The notes: a model not told the origin generated them from the letters alone. Positions 6,659-13,443 are shown, counted from the stretch's first letter. The stretch: DNA of 14,720 nucleotides from Myxococcales bacterium (GCA_020430865.1 JAGQIY010000987.1:1-14720); one strand, 5' to 3'. A program made the numbers and translations.

Positions 6659-7639
6659 ATGCGCCGCCATGGACTGCATGCGGTGGCGTGCTTGGGCCTA
6701 CTAGCCGGCTGCGACACCAGCACCGAGGGCACTCGTCAGAACGCCCACGGAGGTGAGGAGGGCGGATCCACGGGGAACGGCGGACTCGGGGCTAGCGGGG
6801 GTTTCGGCGCTACCGGGTATGGAGGCACACAGGGTGGCGGCGCTGGCGCCGGAGGTGGCGGCGACGCAGAGAGTGGCGGCGCAGCAGGCGGCGGCACGCC
6901 GAGTGCTGGCGCGAGCGGCGGCGGGACGTCGGCTCGCGATGGCGTGCGTCAGATCCGCTTCTTGAACCAATGCAGCGAGACGATCTGGGTCGGCGCGCTG
7001 AACGCCGCTGCGGAGTACGAGCTGCCAGAGAGCGGCGGTTGGGAGCTCGCGCCGGGCGGCGACTACCTGCTCGTCCTGCCGGAGCACTGGGGTGGCCGCT
7101 TCTGGGGGCGCACGGGATGCCAGTTCGACAGCAGCGGCGCAGGCCACTGCGACAGCGGCGACTGCGGCAACCGGCTCGCGTGCAGCGGAGCCGGTGGTCA
7201 GACGCCAGCCACGCTCGCGGAGTTCACCTTCGCTGGCCACGCGGGACTCGATTTCTACGACGTCAGCCTGGTCGATGGCTACAACTTGCCGCTCACCATC
7301 CGACCGGTTGCCGGTACCTACGAGCTGCGAGGTGAAGGCGATCCCTACGACTGCGGTGCGCCGGGCTGCACCAGCGATCTCAACCAGAGCTGTCCCACCG
7401 AACTGCAGCGGAAGAACCCACAGGGGCGAGTCGTTGGCTGCGCAAGCGCCTGTGAGATCTTCCAGACGGACGCATACTGCTGCCGCGGCTCTCATGGGAC
7501 TCCCGAGACTTGCCCGCCGTTCAGCTACTCGGAGGCGTTCAAGGCAGCTTGCCCAACCGCGTACAGCTACGCCTACGACGATCGGACGAGCACCTACACC
7601 TGCTTCGGCGAGGACTACGACGTCGTCTTTTGCCCATAG
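6659..7639 (+). CDS. Thaumatin-like (PR-5 family) lipoprotein with a Gly-rich linker
   Basis: This is a 326-residue protein starting at ATG 6659. A basic N-terminus and a short hydrophobic stretch end in the lipobox LAGC (Cys18), predicting export and lipid anchoring. Residues 19-93 are a Gly/Ala/Ser/Thr linker. Residues 96-326 are a full thaumatin domain: GGRFWGRTGC (145-154), the PROSITE-like core GHCDSGDCGNRLAC (162-175), TLAEFTF (185-191), LDFYDVSLVDGYNLPL (197-212), the Cys-rich ASACEIFQTDAYCC (262-275), CPTAYSYAYDDRTSTYTCFG (298-317), and the terminal VVFCP. The domain has exactly 16 cysteines (105, 154, 164, 169, 175, 232, 237, 245, 261, 265, 274, 275, 285, 298, 315, 325), the count of plant large thaumatin-like proteins with eight disulfides. 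Arg151, Glu188, Asp198/Asp201/Asp206 and Asp307/308 are candidates for the REDDD acidic cleft. Plant members bind or cleave beta-1,3-glucans or act on fungal membranes. Activity here is an inference. Confidence 0.93.
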   Translation: MRRHGLHAVACLGLLAGCDTSTEGTRQNAHGGEEGGSTGNGGLGASGGFGATGYGGTQGGGAGAGGGGDAESGGAAGGGTPSAGASGGGTSARDGVRQIRFLNQCSETIWVGALNAAAEYELPESGGWELAPGGDYLLVLPEHWGGRFWGRTGCQFDSSGAGHCDSGDCGNRLACSGAGGQTPATLAEFTFAGHAGLDFYDVSLVDGYNLPLTIRPVAGTYELRGEGDPYDCGAPGCTSDLNQSCPTELQRKNPQGRVVGCASACEIFQTDAYCCRGSHGTPETCPPFSYSEAFKAACPTAYSYAYDDRTSTYTCFGEDYDVVFCP

Positions 7640-7793
7640 GAATTCGGGTCCACGAGCCTCGGGCTGCGCGCTGGCTTGGCTTCGAGTTCACGGAAATCTT
7701 CGCTGAGGCTGGCGACGCAGAGGTTCGGTCACATTCTCGTCAGCCCTCGCCTTGCGCGTTGACGGAGTGGGCGGAGTGGGCTGAGCTGAGACG

Positions 7794-8396
7794 GTGGATA
7801 CGCCTCTCAGCGCGCTCCCCCCGCAGAGCGCCCCATGGACCCATGACGTCGCCCAGAGCTACCTCAAGCTCGTCGGCTGGAGCACCACGGGCACGCTCCC
7901 AGAGAGCCCCAAGGGGGTGCTGATCGCCGCGCCTCACTCGAGCAACTGGGATCTGCCATTCATGCTCGCGGTGGCTGGCGTGTTCCGCCTGAAGCTCAAC
8001 TGGCTCGGCAAGCACACGTTGTTCGAGGGCGCGATGGGTCCGATGATGCGTGCCCTCGGAGGGATCCCCGTCGATCGCCGAGCGCGTCATGGCTTGGTCG
8101 ATCAAGTCGTGCAGCGGTTCAACCAGAGCGAGTCGATGTACCTCGCGGTCGCGCCGTCAGGCACTCGCTCGGGGAACACCCACTGGAAGAGCGGCTTCTA
8201 TCACATCGCCCGCGCAGCGAACGTCCCGATCATCTGTGGCTTCCTGGACTACGGGCGCAAGCTCGGTGGTGTTGGGCCAGCCATCGTTCCGAGCGGCAAC
8301 ATCAAGGCCGACATGGATCGCATCCGCGAGTTCTACGCGGACATCGTCGGCTTCGATGGCAAGAAGACGTCGGGCGTGCGACTCTCGGAAGAGTGA
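7794..8396 (+). CDS. Short PlsC-type lysophospholipid / 1-acylglycerol-3-phosphate acyltransferase-like protein
   Basis: This is a 200-residue LPLAT-superfamily protein. Motif I is HSSNWD (His48...Asp53, the catalytic HX4D). The KHTLFEGAMGPMMRALGGIPVDR block (73-95) includes the GGIPVDR phosphate-contacting motif. The stretch AVAPSGTRSGNTHWKSGFYHIA (118-139) corresponds to the [V/F]PEGTRS motif and the following W.GFY.IA segment of short bacterial members. The family moves an acyl chain from acyl-CoA or acyl-ACP onto a lysophospholipid or other hydroxyl acceptor at the inner membrane. The expected Glu of the EGTR motif is Ser122. The start is GTG at 7794: an in-frame stop sits only 12 bases upstream, and the ribosome site is weak (GAGCTGAG). 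No full transmembrane segment is obvious. The gene follows the thaumatin-like gene by 154 bp on the same strand and may be independent of it. Acceptor and donor are unknown. Confidence 0.85.
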   Translation: MDTPLSALPPQSAPWTHDVAQSYLKLVGWSTTGTLPESPKGVLIAAPHSSNWDLPFMLAVAGVFRLKLNWLGKHTLFEGAMGPMMRALGGIPVDRRARHGLVDQVVQRFNQSESMYLAVAPSGTRSGNTHWKSGFYHIARAANVPIICGFLDYGRKLGGVGPAIVPSGNIKADMDRIREFYADIVGFDGKKTSGVRLSEE

Positions 8397-8416
8397 ACCC
8401 GCACCGAACCTGGAGC

Positions 8417-8429
8417 GCGCTTCGAGCGC
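8417..8429. terminator. Small hairpin between convergent genes
   Basis: GCGCT, loop TCG, AGCGC lies in the 47 bp between the acyltransferase stop (8396) and the esterase stop (8444). It could serve as a bidirectional terminator, but the stem is only five pairs and there is no T-run. Confidence 0.25.
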
Positions 8430-8443
8430 CGGTCATGACGTGA

Positions 8444-9676
8444 CTACCAGCCGAGCTCGTCCTTCAGCAGCGTGACCAGGCGCTCGCTCATCGCTCGATG
8501 GGTCGCCAAGCTCGGGTGCCAGTCGCAGCCAAAGCCCGTGGATGTCGTGGAGACGTCGACCTGCTTGACCAGGGAGTCGCCAGCGCCGTTTCGCTGCGCG
8601 ACCGCGCTCGCGATGTACGTCTCTGCCTGGGCCTGATCGTTCCCAAAGAGCTTCGGCGCCACGGTGCACAGAATCAAGGCGCTGGGGTAGTCGCCGCGCA
8701 GGGTCTCCAGCAGCCCCACGTACTCGCCGACGAACAGGCTCTCGCTCGGGTCGCCGTCGGTGCTGAAGTCGTTCGTGCCCAGGTTGATCAGCACCACATC
8801 GGGCTGCCAGCTCGTGAAGTCCCACGAGCTGCTGCCCTGGGTCGGCAGCGCGCGGCGGTGGATCTCGGGGAGCGGCTGGTTGGTGTCGGTGCCGTAGTTG
8901 TAGGCCACCCCCTTCCCTGACCAGGCGATGGTGGACAGCGCTGCGCCCAGCTCGCGAGCAGCGATCGCTTCGTAGGTCAGGTAGTGATTCTCCGTATCCG
9001 CAGAGAAATTACAGTACTGATCGGCTCCTTCGTTGCCATAGCCACAGGTGATGGAATCGCCGAGCACCTCGATGCGTCGGGTCACCGGAGGCGGGGCCAG
9101 CAGCTCGCCGTCGATGTCAACGCCCAGGAAATGCGTCGAGCCGTACGACCCCTCCGTGCGCCGGTAGAGCTCCACCACGTGCTCGCTATCCGGTAGTCCC
9201 TCTGCGAGGGTGTACTGTTGCTCCCCCGTCGAGGTCGCCAGTCGCGCGCCGACCTGACCGTCCACGACCACGGTGAAGTAGTGCGCCGGGTCGTCGAGCG
9301 TGACGCGAACCGCCGTGCCGCGGAAACGCACCACGAGACCGCTGCCCGACCAACCGAAGCGCACGCTGGCGTCGTCCTCGACGACATGACGCCCGACGAA
9401 ATGCACCGCGGGCTCTGCCCCGCCTCCGCTGCCGCCAGCGCCTCCCGTGACACCCGCGCTGCCTCCGTTCCCACCACTGGTCGCTGTCCCCGCGCTGCCC
9501 CCAAGACCCCCGTCGCCCCCGGTCAGACTACCGCCCGCGGCGGCGAAGCCACCGGCCCCTGCGGCGCCCACGCCGGCGCTCCCGCCAGCCCCGCCGCCCG
9601 AGTCACTCGAACCGCACGCCGTCGCCGTCAGCCCAAGGGTCAAGGCCGCTCCCATGCTCACCACAGACCAACGCAT
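8444..9676 (-). CDS. SGNH/GDSL esterase lipoprotein, carbohydrate esterase family 2 (acetylxylan esterase)-like
   Basis: This is a 410-residue protein from ATG 9676. The N-terminus has a hydrophobic signal ending in ATAC (Cys21), a likely lipobox, then a Gly/Ala/Ser linker (22-88). Residues about 90-195 form a beta-rich region (GRHVVEDDASVRFGWSGSGL; VRFRGTAVRV; YFTVVVDG) like the jelly-roll that precedes the catalytic domain in CE2 enzymes. The SGNH domain follows: block I VLGDSITCGYG with nucleophile Ser208, block II around WSGKG (252-256), block III NLGTNDF (298-304) with Asn302, and block V CDWHPS with Asp385 and His387. CE2 members remove acetyl groups from xylan, glucomannan and related glycans. 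The family assignment is good; the natural substrate is not known. The reading frame stays open upstream to 10039, but that part overlaps the divergent lipoprotein gene and precedes the signal peptide, so I exclude it. Confidence 0.9.
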   Translation of the reverse strand: MRWSVVSMGAALTLGLTATACGSSDSGGGAGGSAGVGAAGAGGFAAAGGSLTGGDGGLGGSAGTATSGGNGGSAGVTGGAGGSGGGAEPAVHFVGRHVVEDDASVRFGWSGSGLVVRFRGTAVRVTLDDPAHYFTVVVDGQVGARLATSTGEQQYTLAEGLPDSEHVVELYRRTEGSYGSTHFLGVDIDGELLAPPPVTRRIEVLGDSITCGYGNEGADQYCNFSADTENHYLTYEAIAARELGAALSTIAWSGKGVAYNYGTDTNQPLPEIHRRALPTQGSSSWDFTSWQPDVVLINLGTNDFSTDGDPSESLFVGEYVGLLETLRGDYPSALILCTVAPKLFGNDQAQAETYIASAVAQRNGAGDSLVKQVDVSTTSTGFGCDWHPSLATHRAMSERLVTLLKDELGW

Positions 9677-9681
9677 CGTCA

Positions 9682-9698
9682 CCACGTAATATCCGTGG
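9682..9698. promoter_or_regulatory. Inverted repeat in the divergent promoter region (operator candidate)
   Basis: CCACG, seven bases (TAATATC), CGTGG. The spacer contains the AT-rich TAATAT, which resembles a -10 element in this GC-rich region. It sits in the 63 bp between the starts of the esterase (minus) and the small lipoprotein (plus), so one regulator could act on both. ATATC is also repeated eight bases further on (9702-9706). Confidence 0.35.
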
Positions 9699-9739
9699 CT
9701 GATATCGGGCGCCAGGGGAATGGAGTTACCTTGAGGATA

Positions 9740-10357
9740 ATGACTCGTGGAAACCTCACAGGGCAGCGCGGAGCCGAGGCTCTCATGCTGCTGTTCGCCC
9801 TGACCGCAGCGTTGCTCGCCTGCAAAGACAAGACGGAGGGCCCCTGCAGCTCCAACTCCGACTGCCCCGTGAACTCGTTCTGCAACAACGGAAGCTGTCA
9901 GGTCCCCGCTCAGGCACCGCAAGGGCTCCCATCGAATCCGGGAGGCAATGGAGTGCCACCGGGCGCCGCCGGCCCGACGCCAGGCGCGGCTCCCGCTGCC
10001 CAGACCCGTCTCGCCGGAGGGCTCGAGGTCGGCAAGCACGGCTGCACCATGATCGACGGCACCGGCTCCTACAATCGCATCTGCACGGTGAGCACCCGGG
10101 CCGACGGCTCGCTCTCGGTCAAGGCTCCCGGGACCTCACTCAATCCTCAGATTGGCTTCGAGTTCAGCGGCACGGGAGGTCCGAGCAGCTACCAGATCCA
10201 GGGCAAGATGACCGCCTTCGATGCCTGCTCGGGCAACTTCAACTCGACGGCAGCCCAGGAGAACATCGGTGGAGCGTCCTGGTACGTCGCCAAGTTTGCT
10301 CCAGGAGGCTCGGGCAGCGAGCGCTGCAAGATCATGATTCGCCAGAAGAAGTTCTGA
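9740..10357 (+). CDS. Small secreted lipoprotein with a four-Cys module and unknown C-terminal domain
   Basis: This is a 205-residue protein from ATG 9740, with GAGG five bases upstream. A signal peptide ends in the lipobox LLAC (Cys28). A compact module PCSSNSDCPVNSFCNNGSC (35-53) has the spacing C-x5-C-x5-C-x4-C. A Pro/Gly/Ala linker (about 54-88) leads to a C-terminal domain (about 90-205) with Cys102, Cys115, Cys163 and Cys196, aromatic/Gly-rich strands such as IGFEFSGTGG, and a basic tail ending RQKKF. I do not recognise the C-terminal domain. The gene diverges from the CE2-like esterase with only 63 bp between starts, so shared regulation is plausible. The frame is open further upstream but crosses the esterase signal peptide on the other strand, so it is not used. 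Confidence 0.78.
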   Translation: MTRGNLTGQRGAEALMLLFALTAALLACKDKTEGPCSSNSDCPVNSFCNNGSCQVPAQAPQGLPSNPGGNGVPPGAAGPTPGAAPAAQTRLAGGLEVGKHGCTMIDGTGSYNRICTVSTRADGSLSVKAPGTSLNPQIGFEFSGTGGPSSYQIQGKMTAFDACSGNFNSTAAQENIGGASWYVAKFAPGGSGSERCKIMIRQKKF

Positions 10358-10527
10358 GGCGCCGAGTAGTACGGCGGCGCCGCCAGATCGGCGCGAGCGG
10401 CAGCAGCAACGGCCAGCGGTGGTCGCGCTGCCGAGCCATCGTCTGAGTCTACGCTGGCGGTAGCGTAGGCAGTCAGTCGGATTTCAAGGCTTTAGGTCCA
10501 GCGTGGCTGACCGTAGTCGAGGGGGAG
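10358..10527. other. Intergenic leader upstream of the HDOD operon
   Basis: This 170-bp gap holds a perfect 12-base palindrome GGCGGCGCCGCC (10373-10384, 13 bases after the preceding stop) and a clean 7-bp hairpin (10449-10468). No T-run follows either. A promoter for the downstream operon should lie here, but I cannot pick out boxes with confidence. Confidence 0.4.
10449..10468 (+). repeat. Perfect hairpin upstream of the HDOD gene
   Basis: CTACGCT, loop GGCGGT, AGCGTAG: a 7-bp perfect stem with a six-base loop, 59 bases before the HDOD ATG. It could be an operator, a leader structure or the end of the upstream transcript. There is no T-run. Confidence 0.35.
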
Positions 10528-11418
10528 ATGTTCTTGGCCACTTCGGATCCCGACCGGAAGCCCCAAGGCGCCGATTCACTCGAGGCGCGCCTTGCTCAGG
10601 AGCTCGTGTCTGAGCTCCGCGAGGGCCGGCTCGATCTCCCGGTGCTGCCTCTGGCCGCCCAGGAGGTCGTGCGTGCTGCGGGCGATCCGAGGGTCGATGC
10701 CGACCAGTTGGCGGAGTTGATCCAGGAGGATCCAAGCCTCAGCGCGCATCTGCTGCGGCTGGCCAACTCTTCGTGGTTTCGCGCTCGTGCCGAGATCGGC
10801 AGTCTGGGTCAGGCCGTCGTGCGCATGGGCAGCGCGCGAGTCCGAGAAGCCGCCCTCGTGATCGGCTGCCAGGCCACGGTTTTCTCTGCCCCGGGTTTCG
10901 AGTCCGAGGTACGTCGGATCTTCCGGCGGTCGTTCGCGTGCGCGCTGTTCAGCCAGGAGATCGCCCGCCAACGACGAGACAACGTCGACGACGCCTTCAC
11001 CACCGGGCTCCTGATGGACGTCGGCTTCCCCTCGCTGCTCAGCGCTGGACGACACATCGGGCAACGCCTGAAGTGTCGCAACAGACCCGCTCTGATTCGT
11101 AGCGCCGAGACGCTTCACCCCGAGGCAGCGGAGGCGATCTTCAAGGCCTGGGGCCTCCCGGAACGACTCGCGCGGGTAGCGGCCCATCATCACGACGTCG
11201 AGCCACCCGAGGACGTCTCCAGCCTGGTCCATCAGATCTCCCTCGCTTCTTGCCTCACGGAAATAGTTCTCGCACGGCAAGCCCATGGTCAGCGACCCGA
11301 TTGGAGCCCAGCGTTCGAACACGCGAGCCTCTTGCCGCTGGAACTCTACCCCGACGATGTCGAGGAGATCACGAAGCAAGCCGCCCGCGTCCTCGACAGC
11401 CTCGGGGGCGTGGTTTGA
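10528..11418 (+). CDS. HDOD domain signalling protein
   Basis: This is a 296-residue protein. Residues about 35-235 form an HDOD domain: LPVLPLAAQEVVRAAGDP (37-54), ADQLAELIQEDPSLSAHLLRLANS (58-81), the IGSLGQAVVRMG helix-turn (90-101), TTGLLMDVG (158-166) in place of the TAGLLHDIG of HD hydrolases, and AAHHHD (218-223). The His of the HD pair is Met163, which fits HDOD as a non-catalytic output or scaffold domain, often linked to two-component, chemotaxis or cyclic-di-GMP signalling. There is no receiver, GGDEF or EAL domain, so this is a stand-alone HDOD protein. The ATG at 10528 has the purine-rich GAGGGGGAG directly before it; the spacing is short, but no better start exists. Its TGA overlaps the TTG start of the next gene, so the two are translated together. 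Confidence 0.92.
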   Translation: MFLATSDPDRKPQGADSLEARLAQELVSELREGRLDLPVLPLAAQEVVRAAGDPRVDADQLAELIQEDPSLSAHLLRLANSSWFRARAEIGSLGQAVVRMGSARVREAALVIGCQATVFSAPGFESEVRRIFRRSFACALFSQEIARQRRDNVDDAFTTGLLMDVGFPSLLSAGRHIGQRLKCRNRPALIRSAETLHPEAAEAIFKAWGLPERLARVAAHHHDVEPPEDVSSLVHQISLASCLTEIVLARQAHGQRPDWSPAFEHASLLPLELYPDDVEEITKQAARVLDSLGGVV

Positions 11419-12857
11419 TCTTCGACCTGCTGGTGATCGGCGCCGGCCCCGGGGGACAGAAGGCCGCCATTCAAGGCGCCAAGAGCGGCGCGCGGGTCGC
11501 GCTGGTGGATCCGGCCGCGCGGGGCGGCGGCGCCTGTGTGCGGCAGGGAACGATCCCCAGCAAGACGCTGCGCGAGACCGCGCTCGTGCTGGCCCGAGCG
11601 CGAGAGAAGAGCGGAGGGATCGCGGCGCTCAGTCTCCCGCAGGATCTCCAGCTGCAGAGCTGCATGCTGCGAAAACGCGAGGTGATCGACGCCCACGAGG
11701 GGTTCATCGACGCGCAGCTGGATCGCAACGGCGTCGAACGCATCCAGGGAAAGGCGCGGCTGATCTCTCCTCGGACGGTGGAGGTCGTGCGCATCGGACG
11801 AACCTCCCTACGCCTCGAGGCACGGCGCATCGTGATCGCCACCGGTTCTCGTCCCTCTGCGCCCAAGGGCATCGAGCTCGACCACGAGTTCACCTTCGAT
11901 AGCGATTCGATCCTGAACATGGGGTACCTGCCACGCTCCTTGGTGGTGATCGGCGGCGGAGTGATCGCATCGGAGTATGCGTCGGTGTTCGCGCAGCTAG
12001 GCGTCGAGGTGACGCTGGTGCATGGCTACCCCGGACCGCTCGGGTTCCTGGATCCCGAGCTGGTCGAGCACTTCGTCGAGCAGTTCGAGGTCGCGGGAGG
12101 GCGGCACTTGCCGAACTCCAGGATCGAAGCGTGTGGACGCGCAGGACTGCGGGGTGCCATCACCCGCCTGAGCGATGGCAGGAAGCTCGTCAGCGAGCGG
12201 GTGCTCGTCGCGTCGGGGCGCGTCGCCAACGCCGACCGCATCGGTCTCGACACGCTGGGCATCGAACTCAGCGCACGGGGACACATCCCGGTGGACGACG
12301 ACTTCGAGACTCCCTGCCCCGGAGTCTACGCGGTGGGAGACGCCGTGGGTCCTCCTGCCCTCGCCTCGGCGTCGATGGAGCAGGGCAGACGCGCCGCCTG
12401 CCACGCCCTTGGCCTGGCGTTTCCCCACGAAACCGATCACATCCCCGTGGGAGTGTTCACGATCCCGGAGCTCGCCTCCGTCGGCGAGACAGAGGTCAGC
12501 GCGCGCCGTGCAGGCGTCGACTGCGTCGTCGGCCGTGCCCACTTCGCAGAGGTGGCGCGCAGCCACATCGCCGCCTCGCCCACGGGCTTCTTGAAGCTGG
12601 TCGTCGCGCGAGACGGGCGCGTGATCGGAGTACAGATCGCGGGCGAGAACGCGGCGGAGCTGCTCAGCGTGGGTCAACTTGCGGTGCGCTACCGCGCCCA
12701 GGCGTGCGACCTGGTGGACAGCGTCTTCAACTTTCCGACGCTGGCCGAAGCCTATCGAATCGCGGGACTGAGCGCCGTCGCCGCGCTGGAATCCTCGGAC
12801 GAGGCCGTTGACGCGACGCGCTTCGAGCGCCATGCACCGCCGCATGCCGCTGTATGA
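11415..12857 (+). CDS. sthA: Soluble pyridine nucleotide transhydrogenase, SthA/UdhA-like (FAD-dependent class I disulfide oxidoreductase family)
   Basis: This is a 480-residue flavoprotein from TTG 11415, the start overlapping the HDOD stop as TTGA. It begins FDLLVIGAGPGGQKAA (3-18), the FAD-binding GxGxxG. The redox site is GGGACVRQGTIPSK (37-50): the first Cys (Cys41) is kept, but the second of the usual CxxxxC pair is Thr46. This matches the CTHWGT form of E. coli SthA and argues against dihydrolipoamide dehydrogenase or glutathione reductase. IATGSRP (141-147), the NAD(P) Rossmann IGGGVIASEYASVF (179-192), VYAVGDAVG (304-312), and the dimer-interface NFPTLAEAYRIAGL (439-452) all agree with SthA. 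The expected reaction is NADPH + NAD+ to NADP+ + NADH in the cytosol. The nucleotide-selective loop after the second strand (LVHGYPGPLGFLD, 201-213) lacks the charged residues usual at this place. No ATG exists near the N-terminus, so TTG is the best start; CTG 11427 and GTG 11430 would cut into the FAD motif. Confidence 0.88.
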   Translation: MIFDLLVIGAGPGGQKAAIQGAKSGARVALVDPAARGGGACVRQGTIPSKTLRETALVLARAREKSGGIAALSLPQDLQLQSCMLRKREVIDAHEGFIDAQLDRNGVERIQGKARLISPRTVEVVRIGRTSLRLEARRIVIATGSRPSAPKGIELDHEFTFDSDSILNMGYLPRSLVVIGGGVIASEYASVFAQLGVEVTLVHGYPGPLGFLDPELVEHFVEQFEVAGGRHLPNSRIEACGRAGLRGAITRLSDGRKLVSERVLVASGRVANADRIGLDTLGIELSARGHIPVDDDFETPCPGVYAVGDAVGPPALASASMEQGRRAACHALGLAFPHETDHIPVGVFTIPELASVGETEVSARRAGVDCVVGRAHFAEVARSHIAASPTGFLKLVVARDGRVIGVQIAGENAAELLSVGQLAVRYRAQACDLVDSVFNFPTLAEAYRIAGLSAVAALESSDEAVDATRFERHAPPHAAV

Positions 12858-13356
12858 CGCCGTCGTTCCTCAAACGATCAAGATGCTCAAGAACCTCGAG
12901 CAGTGGCTCGAGAAGGCCTCAGCCCACGCGGAGGCCAAGGGCTTCGACGTGGCCACCTTGCTGGGGGCCCGACTGGCACCCGATCAGTACCCCCTGCTGA
13001 AGCAGATCCAGGCCGCCTGTGACGCCGCCAAGTTCGCGGCGGCGCGCGTCGCGGGCAAGGACCCGCCGAAGCATCCGGACACGGAGCAGACCTGGGAGGA
13101 GATCCGAGGGCGCATCAGATCCGTGCTCGACTACCTCCAGGGCTTCAAACCCGCGGACTTCGCGGGTGCGGATGACCGCGTCGTCCCGCTAGGCTTTCTG
13201 CCTGGAAAAGGCGCCCTGGCCGGCAACTACCTGAACGAGATGGCCTTGCCGAACTTCTATTTTCACCTCGTGACGGCCTACGCGATCCTGCGGCACAACG
13301 GCGTCGACGTGGGCAAGCGCGACTTCATCGGCGGTCTGGAGCTGGTCGACCTCTAG
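12844..13356 (+). CDS. DUF1993 family protein
   Basis: This 170-residue protein matches DUF1993: MPLYDAVVPQTIKMLKNLEQWLEKA at the N-terminus, LLGARLAPDQYPLLKQIQ (39-56), a variable middle, and the conserved C-terminal LPNFYFHLVTAYAILRHNG followed by VGKRDFIG. It is probably a soluble helical-bundle protein; the DinB-like four-helix fold is my inference. No biochemical role is established to my knowledge. ATG 12844 places the family's usual MxLYD start at residue 1. An ATG at 12832 would add four basic residues. The start lies 14 bp inside the sthA gene, so translation is likely coupled, and the gene is the third of the HDOD-sthA operon. A hairpin follows the stop. Confidence 0.88.
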   Translation: MPLYDAVVPQTIKMLKNLEQWLEKASAHAEAKGFDVATLLGARLAPDQYPLLKQIQAACDAAKFAAARVAGKDPPKHPDTEQTWEEIRGRIRSVLDYLQGFKPADFAGADDRVVPLGFLPGKGALAGNYLNEMALPNFYFHLVTAYAILRHNGVDVGKRDFIGGLELVDL

Positions 13357-13369
13357 AGGGGGGCCTGGC

Positions 13370-13388
13370 GGTTTCTGCGCAGGAAACC
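13370..13388 (+). terminator. Hairpin after the DUF1993 gene
   Basis: GGTTTC, seven-base loop, GAAACC, starting 14 bases after the TAG stop. It likely marks the end of the HDOD-sthA-DUF1993 transcript. A C-run rather than a T-run follows, so it is not a classical intrinsic terminator. Confidence 0.4.
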
Positions 13389-13425
13389 CCCGCAGATCTC
13401 TCGGCCTTTCGCCGGCGCCTGCTTG

Positions 13426-13440
13426 GGATATAGAGTATCC
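13426..13440 (+). promoter_or_regulatory. Inverted repeat immediately before the Cys-rich lipoprotein start
   Basis: GGATA, TAGAG, TATCC: a 5-bp inverted repeat ending three bases before the ATG at 13444. It is unusually AT-rich for the window. It may be part of the promoter, an operator, or a hairpin covering the ribosome site. Confidence 0.3.
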
Positions 13441-13443
13441 AGG

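Noticed and set aside
9218..9739. N-terminal extension of the small lipoprotein frame
   Set aside because: It is antisense to the esterase; ATG 9740 has a clear GAGG and is followed directly by a signal peptide and lipobox.
9677..10039. N-terminal extension of the CE2-like esterase frame
   Set aside because: It precedes a good lipoprotein signal peptide and overlaps the divergent lipoprotein gene; no motif is present in it.
10373..10384. GGCGGCGCCGCC palindrome as a specific site
   Set aside because: Such palindromes are expected by chance in sequence this GC-rich, and nothing else supports it.
11415..12857. Dihydrolipoamide dehydrogenase or glutathione/mercuric reductase
   Set aside because: The second redox cysteine is Thr46 and the C-terminal motif is NFPTLAEAYR, as in SthA, not the HAHPT-type of lipoamide dehydrogenase.
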